A stretch of 64,000 bases of DNA from Alphaproteobacteria bacterium (GCA_017546265.1 JAFYXG010000012.1:1-64000); one strand, 5' to 3'. Positions 52,420 to 61,268 are shown, counted from the first letter of the stretch. Program-made: numbers and translations. Notes: generated from the sequence alone by a model not told the origin.

Positions 52420-53760
52420 ATGATGAAAATAGTTATAGCAGGACGACCAAATACAGGTAAGTCAACTTTGTTTAACGCACTGACAGGAACACGTGATGCA
52501 CTGGTGCACGACAGACCAGGGGTAACACGCGATACAATTTGCGGTAATATCCGCAACAGACCATATATGCTGTACGATACAGCTGGCCTGGAACGCGATA
52601 AAACTGGAATCGCAGCCGATTCAACCAATATGGCAATAGACGCTGTCCAAAGTGCCGATGCCGTTCTGTTCGTGGTCGATGGACGCGTAGGACTGACAAA
52701 CGAAGACTTAGATTGGGCAAAACTGGTTCGCAGAAAAACAAAAGCACCTGTGTTGCTGCTGGTCAATAAAAGCGAATCGGTTAAACGATTGGCAAATGTT
52801 CATGACTTTTATAAACTGGGCTTCGGTGAACCTGTAATGGTTGCAGCAGAACACAAACAAGGTTTTGATGCTGTTTTCGAATTCCTGGATAAAATCGCAG
52901 GCGATGCCGCAAACGCACCTGTGCCAGAAAAAAATGAAGATAATCGTATAAAAATCGCAATCCTGGGACAACCAAATGTAGGAAAATCAACCTTTGTTAA
53001 CCGTGTGCTGGGCGAAAAAAAACAGATTGTTATGGACGCACCTGGTATTACACGTGACACTGTTAAAATTCCTACAAAATTCTATGGTCGTGATATTATC
53101 TTGATGGATACCGCAGGACTAAGACGCAAAGCGGGTGTGACAGATGACGTGGAAACATTGTCTGCACTGAAATCTTTGGATGCAATAGAAAAGGCAGATG
53201 TTGTTATTTTAATGGTTGACGCAACAAAAAATATAGAAAATCAAGCACTGGGAATTGCAGCACGCGTATATAACGCAGGTAAAATTTTGTGCGTGGCATT
53301 GAATAAATGGGATTTAGTAGAACCAGAAATTCGTGATGAAAAATTATTAAAACTGAAACACCAGTTTTCTAATTCTTTCCATCAGATTATCAAACCTTTG
53401 ATACTGGCTGTGTCCGCAGAAACAGGAACAGGTGTTCAAAATATGTTCCGCAGAATATACGAACAGTGGGACATCTCATCCGCACAGGCACCAACCAGTT
53501 TAATCAACAGAATCGTAGAAAAACTGGTTGCAGACAGACAACCACCTTTGTCACGGTTAAAGCGACCCATGAAAATTAAATTTGCACGACAAACCGGACG
53601 ACATCCTATGAAAATCACAATCAACGTTGGTGGTGCATCAGATATCCCAGAATCCTATACCAGATATTTACGCCGCGGTATTGCAACCGCTTTAAAATGG
53701 GAACATCTGCCAATCATTATAGAATATCAAAAGGCAGACAACCCATACGAAGACCAATAA
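52420..53760 (+). CDS. der: Ribosome biogenesis GTPase Der (EngA)
   Basis: A 446-residue tandem GTPase for 50S assembly. GD1 has G1 GRPNTGKST, G3 DTAGL and G4 NKSE; GD2 has G1 GQPNVGKST, G3 DTAGLRRK and G4 NKWD. A KH-like C-terminal domain (~360-446) contains GRHPMKI and YTRYLRRGIA. ATG 52420 is used because the G1 motif follows immediately and TATAAT (52390-52395) lies 24 bases upstream with GGAA between. The second codon is also ATG. Confidence 0.96.
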   Translation: MMKIVIAGRPNTGKSTLFNALTGTRDALVHDRPGVTRDTICGNIRNRPYMLYDTAGLERDKTGIAADSTNMAIDAVQSADAVLFVVDGRVGLTNEDLDWAKLVRRKTKAPVLLLVNKSESVKRLANVHDFYKLGFGEPVMVAAEHKQGFDAVFEFLDKIAGDAANAPVPEKNEDNRIKIAILGQPNVGKSTFVNRVLGEKKQIVMDAPGITRDTVKIPTKFYGRDIILMDTAGLRRKAGVTDDVETLSALKSLDAIEKADVVILMVDATKNIENQALGIAARVYNAGKILCVALNKWDLVEPEIRDEKLLKLKHQFSNSFHQIIKPLILAVSAETGTGVQNMFRRIYEQWDISSAQAPTSLINRIVEKLVADRQPPLSRLKRPMKIKFARQTGRHPMKITINVGGASDIPESYTRYLRRGIATALKWEHLPIIIEYQKADNPYEDQ

Positions 53761-53791
53761 AAAACCGCCATCTTGGCGGTTTCTTTTTTTA
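53761..53791. terminator. Bidirectional terminator der/skp-like
   Basis: ACCGCC-ATCTT-GGCGGT (53764-53780) with A run before and T run after, between convergent genes. Confidence 0.85.
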
Positions 53792-53812
53792 TAACCCGTT
53801 CGGTTGTTTCCA

Positions 53813-54478
53813 TTAGAACCCTTTTGGCGTTTCCATTTTTACATTGGATACCTTTTTATCCAAAGCAGAAACAACTTCGTCTGTGATATCCAAATTCGCA
53901 GCATCCGCACCCGTGCGTGCCATACGACCATCCAATACCAATGACAAATTCTTTTTCGCAATTACACCTTCGATAATCGGATCCAGGTGCTTTGTCTGGA
54001 TTTCATTTAATGCACGCTGATATGACATTTCAATACTTTGTGCACGTTCCGTCAAATCACGCTGTAATTTTGTAACCCGATTTTGATAGTCTACTACGCG
54101 GCGTTGTAAAGCCTCACGCGATAAGACATCCTGGGACTTTTCAATTTCTGCCTTTTCTTTTTCCAGGGCCTTTTGTTCCTTTTCCAATTCGTTGCGTAAT
54201 TCGTTTTCGTATTTTTCCTTTTGTGAACGAAGATCTTTTAATGCAGATGCCTGGGCCTGAATCGCGTCCATACGAATCACCGCAATACGTAAATCAGCAC
54301 CATTGGCCGCATCTGTTGTTACCGCTTCCAACGATTCCGCAACAGTCGCACTAGAATTTGAATTTAAACGATATACAGCAAAACCGCCCAATACCGCAAC
54401 CAATACAACCACCGCCGCAATGATACCGGTTTTCTTGTAATTCTTTACAGCAGAATTTTCACTTGATTTTTTTACCAT
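53813..54478 (-). CDS. OmpH/Skp-like periplasmic chaperone
   Basis: A 221-residue protein. An uncleaved-looking transmembrane anchor (~18-36) is followed by a periplasmic part beginning LRIAVIRMDAIQ, the beta strand of the Skp/OmpH family, then a long charged coiled coil (~80-150) and a second beta region (LSLVLDGRMA). Skp trimers hold unfolded outer-membrane proteins in tentacles. The membrane anchor instead of a cleavable signal is a variation. Co-direction and spacing with the TPR gene suggest linkage, but a terminator lies between. Confidence 0.72.
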   Translation of the reverse strand: MVKKSSENSAVKNYKKTGIIAAVVVLVAVLGGFAVYRLNSNSSATVAESLEAVTTDAANGADLRIAVIRMDAIQAQASALKDLRSQKEKYENELRNELEKEQKALEKEKAEIEKSQDVLSREALQRRVVDYQNRVTKLQRDLTERAQSIEMSYQRALNEIQTKHLDPIIEGVIAKKNLSLVLDGRMARTGADAANLDITDEVVSALDKKVSNVKMETPKGF

Positions 54479-54551
54479 TTTCCATCCTTTGTTTTACTTG
54501 TTATGCCCAAATAATAGCAATACTTTTTTTGAAAGTAAAACAGAAAGTTAT

Positions 54552-54584
54552 CAAAAAAAATCCCGCCATGTGGCGGGTGTTTTT
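54552..54584 (-). terminator. Terminator of the TPR gene
   Basis: CCCGCC/GGCGGG hairpin with a T run on the minus strand, directly after the stop codon at 54585. Confidence 0.8.
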
Positions 54585-55658
54585 TTATTCAATAACAGGT
54601 TGTGGTGTTTCAGCCACCGGAACCGTTTCTGTCGTTTCAACCACCACAGCGGTTTCAGCAGCAGGTACCGACAATTCTGATATCAGTTTAGTTAAACGCT
54701 GGGCCGTTTCTGCATCGTTTAACGCAACAGCAATTGTATAAGAAGATTCCAAATCACTGCGTGCCGCGTCAACATTGCCCATCTGCAAATTTAATGCCGC
54801 AGATTTTTCAAAATACCCCATCGCATTGTTTGATAGTGATTCACGTTCTTCCAGTGTGGGTACACCCTGAATCTGTTCGGAAATTACACGAATCGCAGAC
54901 GAATAATCATTTATTGCATCTGCATACTGTTGCAGGGCAGTGTATGCCTCGGCACGTTCCGCATAAACAGATGGATTTACAGAACCTTCTGGACGTGCCA
55001 ATGAATTTGTGTAATCAGCAATCGCACCCTGCCAATTCTTTAACCACAAATTTAACTGACCACGTTTGGCATATAAATCACGCATCTGTAAAATCGGACT
55101 GGGGTTAGATGTGTTCGCAGCCAATGCATTGTTGATATCGTTCATGGCCGCATTATAATCTTCCAGGCGTGTGTTCAATAACGAACGGTCATAATACGCA
55201 ACCGCATTTGCTGGGTCTTTGGCCAAGGCCGCATCAAAGTCAGCCATCGCTGCACGATAATTGCCAGACTGCATGTATGCTTCGCCACGTAACAAATAGG
55301 TATCAACCGATGCCGCACCCGCATCGATAGACGCAGTCAAATCCATTATCGCTTCGTCTATATTGCCAGCCAATAATTTTGTTTTGCCACTGTCATAATA
55401 ATCACCTGATTGCAATAAAACCTCTTCCGTGATTTCAATGTTTGATGACGAAGTCTGCATGTTGTGCGAACGACCCAAAATATAAAATGTCGCAGCAATA
55501 AAGAATAAAATTATGAACCAATATACATAGATAGACAAAGACCATGGATTAAAGCATGGCTTTTGCTTGTTCGCCTTGACTGTTGGCTTACTTGCCACAG
55601 GACGCACAGTTGTGCGACTTTTTTTGATTGCAGATTTTTTTGCAGGTGCTTTTTTCAT
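54585..55658 (-). CDS. Membrane-anchored TPR protein
   Basis: A 357-residue protein: a Lys/Arg-rich cytoplasmic N-terminus (~1-40; resembling nucleic-acid-binding tails), one transmembrane helix (~41-62), and a periplasmic array of about six tetratricopeptide repeats (~80-320), of which GEAYMQSGNYRAAMADFDAAL and DYNAAMNDINNAL regions are clear. The C-terminus is a Val/Thr/Pro-rich tail. Likely a scaffold for periplasmic protein interactions. ATG 55658 follows AGGGAG; the longer frame starts before the Shine-Dalgarno. Confidence 0.72.
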   Translation of the reverse strand: MKKAPAKKSAIKKSRTTVRPVASKPTVKANKQKPCFNPWSLSIYVYWFIILFFIAATFYILGRSHNMQTSSSNIEITEEVLLQSGDYYDSGKTKLLAGNIDEAIMDLTASIDAGAASVDTYLLRGEAYMQSGNYRAAMADFDAALAKDPANAVAYYDRSLLNTRLEDYNAAMNDINNALAANTSNPSPILQMRDLYAKRGQLNLWLKNWQGAIADYTNSLARPEGSVNPSVYAERAEAYTALQQYADAINDYSSAIRVISEQIQGVPTLEERESLSNNAMGYFEKSAALNLQMGNVDAARSDLESSYTIAVALNDAETAQRLTKLISELSVPAAETAVVVETTETVPVAETPQPVIE

Positions 55659-55691
55659 ATAAATCTCCCTTCCTGTTATTATATTCAAATA

Positions 55692-56390
55692 TTAAAAAGA
55701 TTTTTTTATCTCGTCAATCGTTTTCTGTGGTAATTGTTTAATTTTTCCAACGGGTAAATTTCCCAACTTTACATTACCATACGCAACACGATGCAATTTG
55801 CGTACAGGACACCCAACTGAACGCAATACTATTCTGACTTCGTTCTTTTTGCCTTCGGTAATTTTTACCAGTAATTGGTTGCCACCTATTTTTATTATTT
55901 CCATTGGTGCATAATGCACTCCGTCAACGGTCGCACCAGATCGTGCAATATCTAATCCTGAAAAATCGTTCCCGTTTACAGTCGCAACATATGTGCGTAC
56001 AACACCAGATGATGGTAACGTCATTTTACGTGCAAAATCGCCATCGTTTGTTAACAACAATAAACCAGTCGTTTTATAATCCAGACGACCTATGTATTTC
56101 AGATTCCTGTATGCCATCGGCAGACAATCGTATATCGTTCTGCGCCCCTGAGGATCTTTCGCTGTCGTCATTGTGTTTATAGGTTTATGATACGCATAAA
56201 CCAATGTTTCAGATGTAGGACGAACAACCGAACCATCTACGGTTACAATATCGCTATCTGATACAAAATACACCGGTGTATCCACAACAACACCATTTAC
56301 ACAAACTCGCCCATTACGTATCATTTCTTCGGCACTGCGGCGTGATGCAACACCGCTGTCTGCAATATACTTTCCAATCCTAGTCGTCAT
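55692..56390 (-). CDS. RsuA/RluB-family pseudouridine synthase
   Basis: A 232-residue small rRNA pseudouridine synthase. The N-terminal S4 domain (~1-55; IADSGVASRRSAEEMIRNGRV) is followed by the catalytic domain with GRLDYKTTGLLLLTNDG (Asp nucleophile) and KKNEVRIVLRSVGCPVRKLHRV. The second motif favours RluB (23S U2605) or RsuA (16S U516); I cannot separate these from sequence alone. It overlaps the rsmE stop by 11 bases, making an rRNA-modification operon. Confidence 0.9.
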   Translation of the reverse strand: MTTRIGKYIADSGVASRRSAEEMIRNGRVCVNGVVVDTPVYFVSDSDIVTVDGSVVRPTSETLVYAYHKPINTMTTAKDPQGRRTIYDCLPMAYRNLKYIGRLDYKTTGLLLLTNDGDFARKMTLPSSGVVRTYVATVNGNDFSGLDIARSGATVDGVHYAPMEIIKIGGNQLLVKITEGKKNEVRIVLRSVGCPVRKLHRVAYGNVKLGNLPVGKIKQLPQKTIDEIKKSF

Positions 56391-57048
56391 TTTGTAATAA
56401 AACCTGTGTTATGGCAACAACTGCAGCAACCTCGGCACGAAGAATCGTTTTGCCCAATGAAAAACCAACCGCACCAGATGCGTCCAGTGCTGCAAACTCT
56501 TGCTCTGAAAAACCGCCCTCGGGGCCTATTAAAATTGTTTCTGTACCCGATGGCAAACCCGTTGTCCCATGTCCGTGGGTGGCACGCTCGTCAGCAAAAA
56601 CAACGGTTGATAAATCTAATTCTTCAAATCTGACCGTTGGTAAAATTTGCGGAACTGTGTTGCGATTTGACTGCTCGGCCGCTTCGATTACTATTTTACG
56701 CATGCGTTCCCAATTTATGTAATTGGCATTTGTCCGGTTCGTTATAACTGGTACAAAACGTGCAACACCCATCTGAGTCGCCATGTTCAACAAATCATCC
56801 GTGCGTTTAATCGGTGAAAACATCAATGTTACGCCATTCGATGGGTCTGTGTGTGCGGTCTGTTCCCCTATAACCAATCCACGACCGTTTGACGATACGG
56901 TCGCCGTATATTCATTGCCATCACCAAATACCAGACAATGGTCTGTTCGCATGACACGAGTCAGATAATGCAGTACTTCGTTTGATACCGAAATCGTTGA
57001 TCCTGGAACAATCGTTTCGCCAATAAAAATTCTGGGAACATTTTTCAT
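56380..57048 (-). CDS. rsmE: 16S rRNA m3U1498 methyltransferase RsmE
   Basis: A 222-residue SPOUT-fold methyltransferase acting on U1498 of 16S rRNA. An N-terminal PUA-like part (~1-65; RVMRTDHCLVFGDGNEYTA) precedes the knotted domain, with AAEQSNRNTVPQI and the SAM-binding knot LIGPEGGFSEQEF, then SLGKTILRAEVA. Slightly short for the family. It heads the pair with the RsuA/RluB-type gene and is divergent from the VirD4-like gene. Confidence 0.92.
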   Translation of the reverse strand: MKNVPRIFIGETIVPGSTISVSNEVLHYLTRVMRTDHCLVFGDGNEYTATVSSNGRGLVIGEQTAHTDPSNGVTLMFSPIKRTDDLLNMATQMGVARFVPVITNRTNANYINWERMRKIVIEAAEQSNRNTVPQILPTVRFEELDLSTVVFADERATHGHGTTGLPSGTETILIGPEGGFSEQEFAALDASGAVGFSLGKTILRAEVAAVVAITQVLLQNDD

Positions 57049-57088
57049 ATTTTTGTATTTCCGTATTTTTTAATGAACCTTTTTCTGA

Positions 57089-57094
57089 TATAAT
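57089..57094 (+). promoter_or_regulatory. -10 box of VirD4-like gene
   Basis: TATAAT ending 9 bases before the ATG at 57104 and overlapping a second TATAAA; no Shine-Dalgarno is visible. The -35 box is unclear. Confidence 0.5.
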
Positions 57095-57103
57095 ATAAAC
57101 ACT

Positions 57104-59356
57104 ATGGCAATAAAATTCAACTTTTTATCAGCATCAGGCAAAGGAAAAGGACTGAACATTTTCCGTTCGTCCGCGTACAAGGAATTTGATCAAACACCCA
57201 TGGCACGTGAGTTTTGGTCAATACGTTGGACAATCATAGTATGGTTAATTGGGGCGTTGATGTTCGCTGCGTCTTTTCCAATTGAACATATATGGCGGTA
57301 CGGCTGGTCGCCGGCAACAAAACAGTGGTTAAGTATATTTTTATCTAACCTGATGACCAGTGGGGGAATTTCCGTTCTGGCAGAAATACCAGCGTGGGCA
57401 ACACGATGTGTTATGCGACCAGACATCCCATGTATTACTCCACTGTTGCCAATTATCGGATACTATTTCCTGGCGGATTCTACGATGACAGATGAATTTA
57501 ACCCGCACAGCAAAGATAAGTTTGATGAAAAGACTTCACGTAAAGCAACCGCAGACGATATCAAAAAAATGTCCCAGGACTATAAAAATAAAGAAGGATT
57601 GTTCAAGGGATTTATGATGGTGTTAGGGTACTTTAAGGGAAAACCGTTAATGTTTGATGAATGTTTATCAACATTGTGCGTTGCCCCCCCCGGGACCGGT
57701 AAAACCAAGGGTGTTGTTGAGCCAACTATTTTAGAATGTGATAATGTTTCTATGATTATCAACGACCCAAAACCAGAATTAAAACAGACAACGTCTGGAT
57801 ATCGGTCAACGGTTGGCCCCGTATTCATTATGAACTGGGCCGGTCAGGACGACCCAGCACGCGGAATATACTATCCTTCATGGAATCCATTGTCGCCGGG
57901 ACACGTGCCGTTCAATGCCGAAGAACGCGATTTGTATGTCGATTCTATTGCAAATACGCTGATTCCAGACCGTTCCAGCTCGTCCGCCGACCCACACTGG
58001 ACAATCACAGGCCGTGCAGCACTGACCGGTTTTATCCAATTTATTATTTCCAAGGTTGAACGGGCCAAGGCAGATGATTATTTCTATGCACGTATTGTCA
58101 ACGGCACATTTAATGCAGAAGATGCCGCCGTACTGGGGGATTACTATTTATCCATGACATCTGATCCGAATGCATATGCGGCACACGCATTGTTGCAACG
58201 TGGCGAACTGGACGCAACAAACTATGTACACGTTGGCACATGGGAAAACATCCCAGACGCATGGCGTGGCCGCGAGGCATCTATGTCCATGATTCTAGAC
58301 TGGCTGAACGCATCTCAAATTTCTATTGCAGAAGAAATTGAAAATCGCCGCCGCCAGGGCGACCAGATGGTGATGATGGCCGACCCGCAAAAGGATATGT
58401 TTATGAAGTCCGTGGACGAGGCACGCAGATACGCGTATTCCCATCGTGCAATCCAGGAATTGACCCAATTGGCCAGCACCCCAGACAAAGAACGTGGGTC
58501 CATTATGTCAACCGCATTGTCTGGACTGAACATTTTCCGTAATGCAGCCGTACGGAACAGAACCAGTCATTCTGATTTCCACTTTTCTGACCTGCGTGGT
58601 ATGTTAGACCCACGCGATGGCAAGGTTAAGCCTGTATCAGTGTATCTGTCCATTAACATGGTAGATGCACAGGCTTTAAACCCAATTACTGCCATATTTA
58701 TCGAACTGATGTCTAATTTCCTGTTGGCACATAAGCCGGGTGATATACACCAGGGCAAAGAAATGGGACCGTACCCTGTACTGTTCGCAATTGACGAAAT
58801 GCCCAAAATGCAAAAGTTACAGGCCGTTATCCAGGGGCCAGATTTGGGACGTGGACAGAAAATATCATACCTGATTATCGGGCAAGACCTGCATCAGATT
58901 GCAGAAAAATATGGCCAGGATGCCGCAGCAACCATTATATCAACGACCGCAGCAAAGATAGTTATGCGGCAAAACGACCCTGATACAGCGGAAAGTTTCT
59001 CGAAAATGATGGGGCACAAAATGAAAAAGAAAACCGTCAAAGGACCAGACGGCAAAGATAAAGAAGAAACAACCGAAGAATTATTGTTTACCCCAATGGA
59101 TATCATGAAAATGGATCCTGAAAAACAATTGGTTATTATCCAGGGACACTATAACCGCCCAATCGAGGCAGATCAGGAAAGATGGTATAAAAACAGCACC
59201 GCCGCACAGAAAAAACTGTATGCCAAGGTACAAATGGGCGAAGCACCACCATTGCCTGAATTTTTGGTACCATCTCATCACAGGGCACTGGGATATTCGG
59301 GTACACCACGAATATTCGACCCAAAAACCAAACAAATAAAAGAACTGGTATCATAA
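57104..59356 (+). CDS. VirD4/TraG-type type IV secretion coupling ATPase
   Basis: A 750-residue type IV coupling protein, the hexameric inner-membrane ATPase that hands substrates to a type IV secretion channel. The N-terminal part has two or three hydrophobic helices (~40-62, ~85-135). Walker A is APPGTGKTKG, followed by VEPTIL and NDPKPEL. An all-alpha insertion lies in the middle. Walker B reads VLFAIDEMPKM, and IIGQDLHQIAEKYG is the conserved Q-L-x2-YG motif. A C-terminal extension of ~150 residues is charged. No other vir, tra or relaxase gene is in the window, so it is an orphan here, perhaps serving a system encoded elsewhere. Confidence 0.88.
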   Translation: MAIKFNFLSASGKGKGLNIFRSSAYKEFDQTPMAREFWSIRWTIIVWLIGALMFAASFPIEHIWRYGWSPATKQWLSIFLSNLMTSGGISVLAEIPAWATRCVMRPDIPCITPLLPIIGYYFLADSTMTDEFNPHSKDKFDEKTSRKATADDIKKMSQDYKNKEGLFKGFMMVLGYFKGKPLMFDECLSTLCVAPPGTGKTKGVVEPTILECDNVSMIINDPKPELKQTTSGYRSTVGPVFIMNWAGQDDPARGIYYPSWNPLSPGHVPFNAEERDLYVDSIANTLIPDRSSSSADPHWTITGRAALTGFIQFIISKVERAKADDYFYARIVNGTFNAEDAAVLGDYYLSMTSDPNAYAAHALLQRGELDATNYVHVGTWENIPDAWRGREASMSMILDWLNASQISIAEEIENRRRQGDQMVMMADPQKDMFMKSVDEARRYAYSHRAIQELTQLASTPDKERGSIMSTALSGLNIFRNAAVRNRTSHSDFHFSDLRGMLDPRDGKVKPVSVYLSINMVDAQALNPITAIFIELMSNFLLAHKPGDIHQGKEMGPYPVLFAIDEMPKMQKLQAVIQGPDLGRGQKISYLIIGQDLHQIAEKYGQDAAATIISTTAAKIVMRQNDPDTAESFSKMMGHKMKKKTVKGPDGKDKEETTEELLFTPMDIMKMDPEKQLVIIQGHYNRPIEADQERWYKNSTAAQKKLYAKVQMGEAPPLPEFLVPSHHRALGYSGTPRIFDPKTKQIKELVS

Positions 59357-59387
59357 AAAACCGCCATTTGGCGGTTGATTTTTTTAT
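59354..59387 (+). terminator. Terminator of VirD4-like gene
   Basis: CCGCC-ATTT-GGCGG (59361-59374) followed by TTGATTTTTTT. It separates the coupling-protein gene from the RNA promoter just downstream. Confidence 0.8.
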
Positions 59388-59395
59388 CAAATCAA

Positions 59396-59424
59396 TTGAA
59401 TTTATACCGTCATTGCGGTATAAT
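59396..59424 (+). promoter_or_regulatory. Strong promoter of the structured RNA
   Basis: TTGAAT (59396-59401), exactly 17 bases, TATAAT (59419-59424). Transcription is expected to start near 59431, just before the 5' strand of the closing helix. Confidence 0.8.
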
Positions 59425-59430
59425 AGTCAC

Positions 59431-59640
59431 GAATCCAAAGGGATTTGGGTTCGGGCCTTCGAAAAGCCCAGGTGTTTCGGTGCGTTCTGTACCGTAATCC
59501 GATGTAATATCGGTGCATTCGCACCGTTATTTTCACCCCAGCGTCTGTCGGGGTGCCGTTGTAATATATTGAAAGCAACGGGGTCTGAAACACTTGACTT
59601 TTCGAACACCCCGACCGCCAATCCCAATGGCGGTTTTTTT
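59431..59640 (+). ncRNA. Novel structured RNA / riboswitch-like leader
   Basis: A ~210-base RNA of no family I recognise. A long interrupted rod is formed by GGGATT+GG+G+TCGGG (59440-59455) with 59610-59625, TTCGAAAAG (59458-59466) with 59598-59606, and CAGGTGTTTC (59469-59478) with 59587-59596 (one G-U pair). Enclosed are hairpins CCGAT/ATCGG (499-513 of 59xxx), CGGTGC/GCACCG (511-526, competing with the former), CACCCC/GGGGTG (534-555) and CCGTTG/CAACGG (556-581), plus a weak one at 479-493. The closing helix uses bases 59615-59625, which include the terminator 5' arm and loop, so rod and terminator are mutually exclusive. It may be a stand-alone RNA or a leader controlling the gene at 59669. 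Confidence 0.75.
59614..59640 (+). terminator. Terminator overlapping the RNA's closing helix
   Basis: ACCGCC (59614-59619), loop AATCCCAAT, GGCGGT (59629-59634), then seven T. The loop and 5' arm are also the 3' strand of the rod's closing helix. Confidence 0.85.
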
Positions 59641-59668
59641 GATGTCCGTTTTTTTTGGGGGGATAAAA

Positions 59669-61147
59669 GTGTTATTACGTTTCAACATTAGAAATTCAAT
59701 CAGAATATGCAGTTTGTTTTTGTGTGGGGCACTGGTTACAAACCATGGATGGGCAGCAAAGTGCGAACCAGGCAAGTACTGGGTTGAATGGGCACAACGA
59801 TGCTATTGGTGTTCGAGTGTTCCTGGACTGTATTGTCCGGGCGATGACCAGGCATACGATTGTCCAGATGGAAAATATCCCTTGGATATTGGGGCGACCA
59901 GTATAGATGATTGCCTTTGTCCACCAGGTACATATTGGAATGATTGGTCGATGGGATGTGATACCTGCGAATCTGGGTATTATTGCCCAGGCGATGAAGA
60001 AGATTACAGTTGTTATGATGTATCTTGGAGTGGATGGAGTTATACGGATTCTGATGCAGGGGCCGCAAGTATTGACGATTGTTACATATCGCTAACTTGT
60101 GCAACATGTAATCAAACAGGTTGCCCGACCGGGTATGCCTGTACATACCAAAACGCAAGTACTGAGTATAAAATTTATTATAAACAAATACCTTCCTGTC
60201 CCACCCCATCCGGCAATTGTGCCATTGCAACGCAGACCTGCAACACACCGTGCTCCGCCGTACAAAACAATACCAGTTATGACGGAACCGAGGTTTGCAC
60301 ACGTGAATGCAATATAGAAAATGGAACCTGTTCTTATGTCGGGGCAACACGGTCCTTTACAGATACATGTGCCGGAAAATATACGTCTGATACCTGCCAA
60401 TCGGCGGGGCAAACCTGTTCGGGATGTTCCCAGTGGACACGAACCCAGGAATCAGAATGTTCAGGTGGCACAATCGTAATAAATTGCCATGACGGATATA
60501 CCCCAAATGCCGATAATACCGAATGTGTGGCCAATACCCCAAAATGCGGGGCCGGACAATATTTGGATGGTACGACTTGTGTGGATTGTCCCGCAAATTA
60601 CCCGCTGTCAGACGGGGGCGATGTCGGGGCAGATGGCTGTTATAAAAATATGGTGCACGCAGGAACACAAAACACATGCAAAAAACCAGAACACAGCGTT
60701 TCATATGCATGCGGGGTATGCACACCAGGTTTTTGCATTTATCGAGATTATAACGAGATAACAAATGAAACCTGTGTCGCAGACGCATGCGATATGCCCA
60801 CAATAAATGTCATTTGCGACAATGGGTACTATACAACCGGTGGGACATGCGTAGCCTGTACAAACAAGCCCGCCAACAGTTCATATACCGGCAGTGCAAC
60901 ATCCAATGCATGCCCGTGGAAATGCAATGATGGATACAATCAAACCAGCGATAACACCTGTGTTCAATTGTGCGATTCTGGGATTACACATATCCACCTG
61001 CAGATTCCTTTGTATTCGGTGGCACAAACATCGCCGGCGATAAATGTCAGTGCAAATGGCACAGTATGCTATTCGGGATTGGTACCGGGGGCGGGTGCGG
61101 GGTTAAACGTAGACTATAACGGTACAACATATCATGCAACCTGGTGA
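59669..61147 (+). CDS. Secreted Cys-rich protein with GCC2-like modules, GTG start
   Basis: A 492-residue exported protein. I start at GTG 59669 because GGGGGGAT lies 5-10 bases upstream and the signal peptide (basic LLRFNIRNSIR, hydrophobic core, cleavage near GWAA) begins there; the ATG at 59594 lies inside the structured RNA. The mature protein has more than 50 Cys. The first part repeats CPPGTYW-type and GYYCPGD units, as in eukaryotic-like GCC2/GCC3 or ephrin-receptor-like Cys modules. Later parts contain C-x2-C and CxxxxxC repeats (ATCNQTGCPTGYAC; CNDGYNQTSDNTC). The C-terminus is non-Cys, beta-like and ends YHATW. Probably surface-exposed and disulfide-rich. Confidence 0.7.
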   Translation: MLLRFNIRNSIRICSLFLCGALVTNHGWAAKCEPGKYWVEWAQRCYWCSSVPGLYCPGDDQAYDCPDGKYPLDIGATSIDDCLCPPGTYWNDWSMGCDTCESGYYCPGDEEDYSCYDVSWSGWSYTDSDAGAASIDDCYISLTCATCNQTGCPTGYACTYQNASTEYKIYYKQIPSCPTPSGNCAIATQTCNTPCSAVQNNTSYDGTEVCTRECNIENGTCSYVGATRSFTDTCAGKYTSDTCQSAGQTCSGCSQWTRTQESECSGGTIVINCHDGYTPNADNTECVANTPKCGAGQYLDGTTCVDCPANYPLSDGGDVGADGCYKNMVHAGTQNTCKKPEHSVSYACGVCTPGFCIYRDYNEITNETCVADACDMPTINVICDNGYYTTGGTCVACTNKPANSSYTGSATSNACPWKCNDGYNQTSDNTCVQLCDSGITHIHLQIPLYSVAQTSPAINVSANGTVCYSGLVPGAGAGLNVDYNGTTYHATW

Positions 61148-61268
61148 TGGAGGCATCTTTTTTTGGTGCGGTGCTTTTGTTGTCCCCCACCCCGTTGGGA
61201 TGGAATTTTACACTATGGAATCATCGCATCAATTCCAGGTAGATAGGAAGTTTTGATGTTGCGAATAT
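61148..61268. repeat. Short gap with degenerate repeat sequence
   Basis: No gene is seen. The block CCAGGTAGATAGGAAGTTTT near 61230-61250 is similar to 4092-4115, and a GTGTAAAAT/ATTTTACAC segment also occurs in both gaps, in opposite orientation. Probably remnants of the same dispersed element. Confidence 0.4.

Noticed and set aside
59431..59640. 6S RNA, SRP RNA, RNase P RNA or tmRNA
   Set aside because: 6S RNA is a rod with one central bubble, not a multi-hairpin apex. The SRP GGAA-loop motif, RNase P conserved core and tmRNA tRNA-like end are absent.
59594..59668. ATG 59594 as the start of the Cys-rich secreted protein
   Set aside because: It lies within the structured RNA upstream of the terminator and adds 25 residues before a good signal peptide; GTG 59669 has a strong Shine-Dalgarno.
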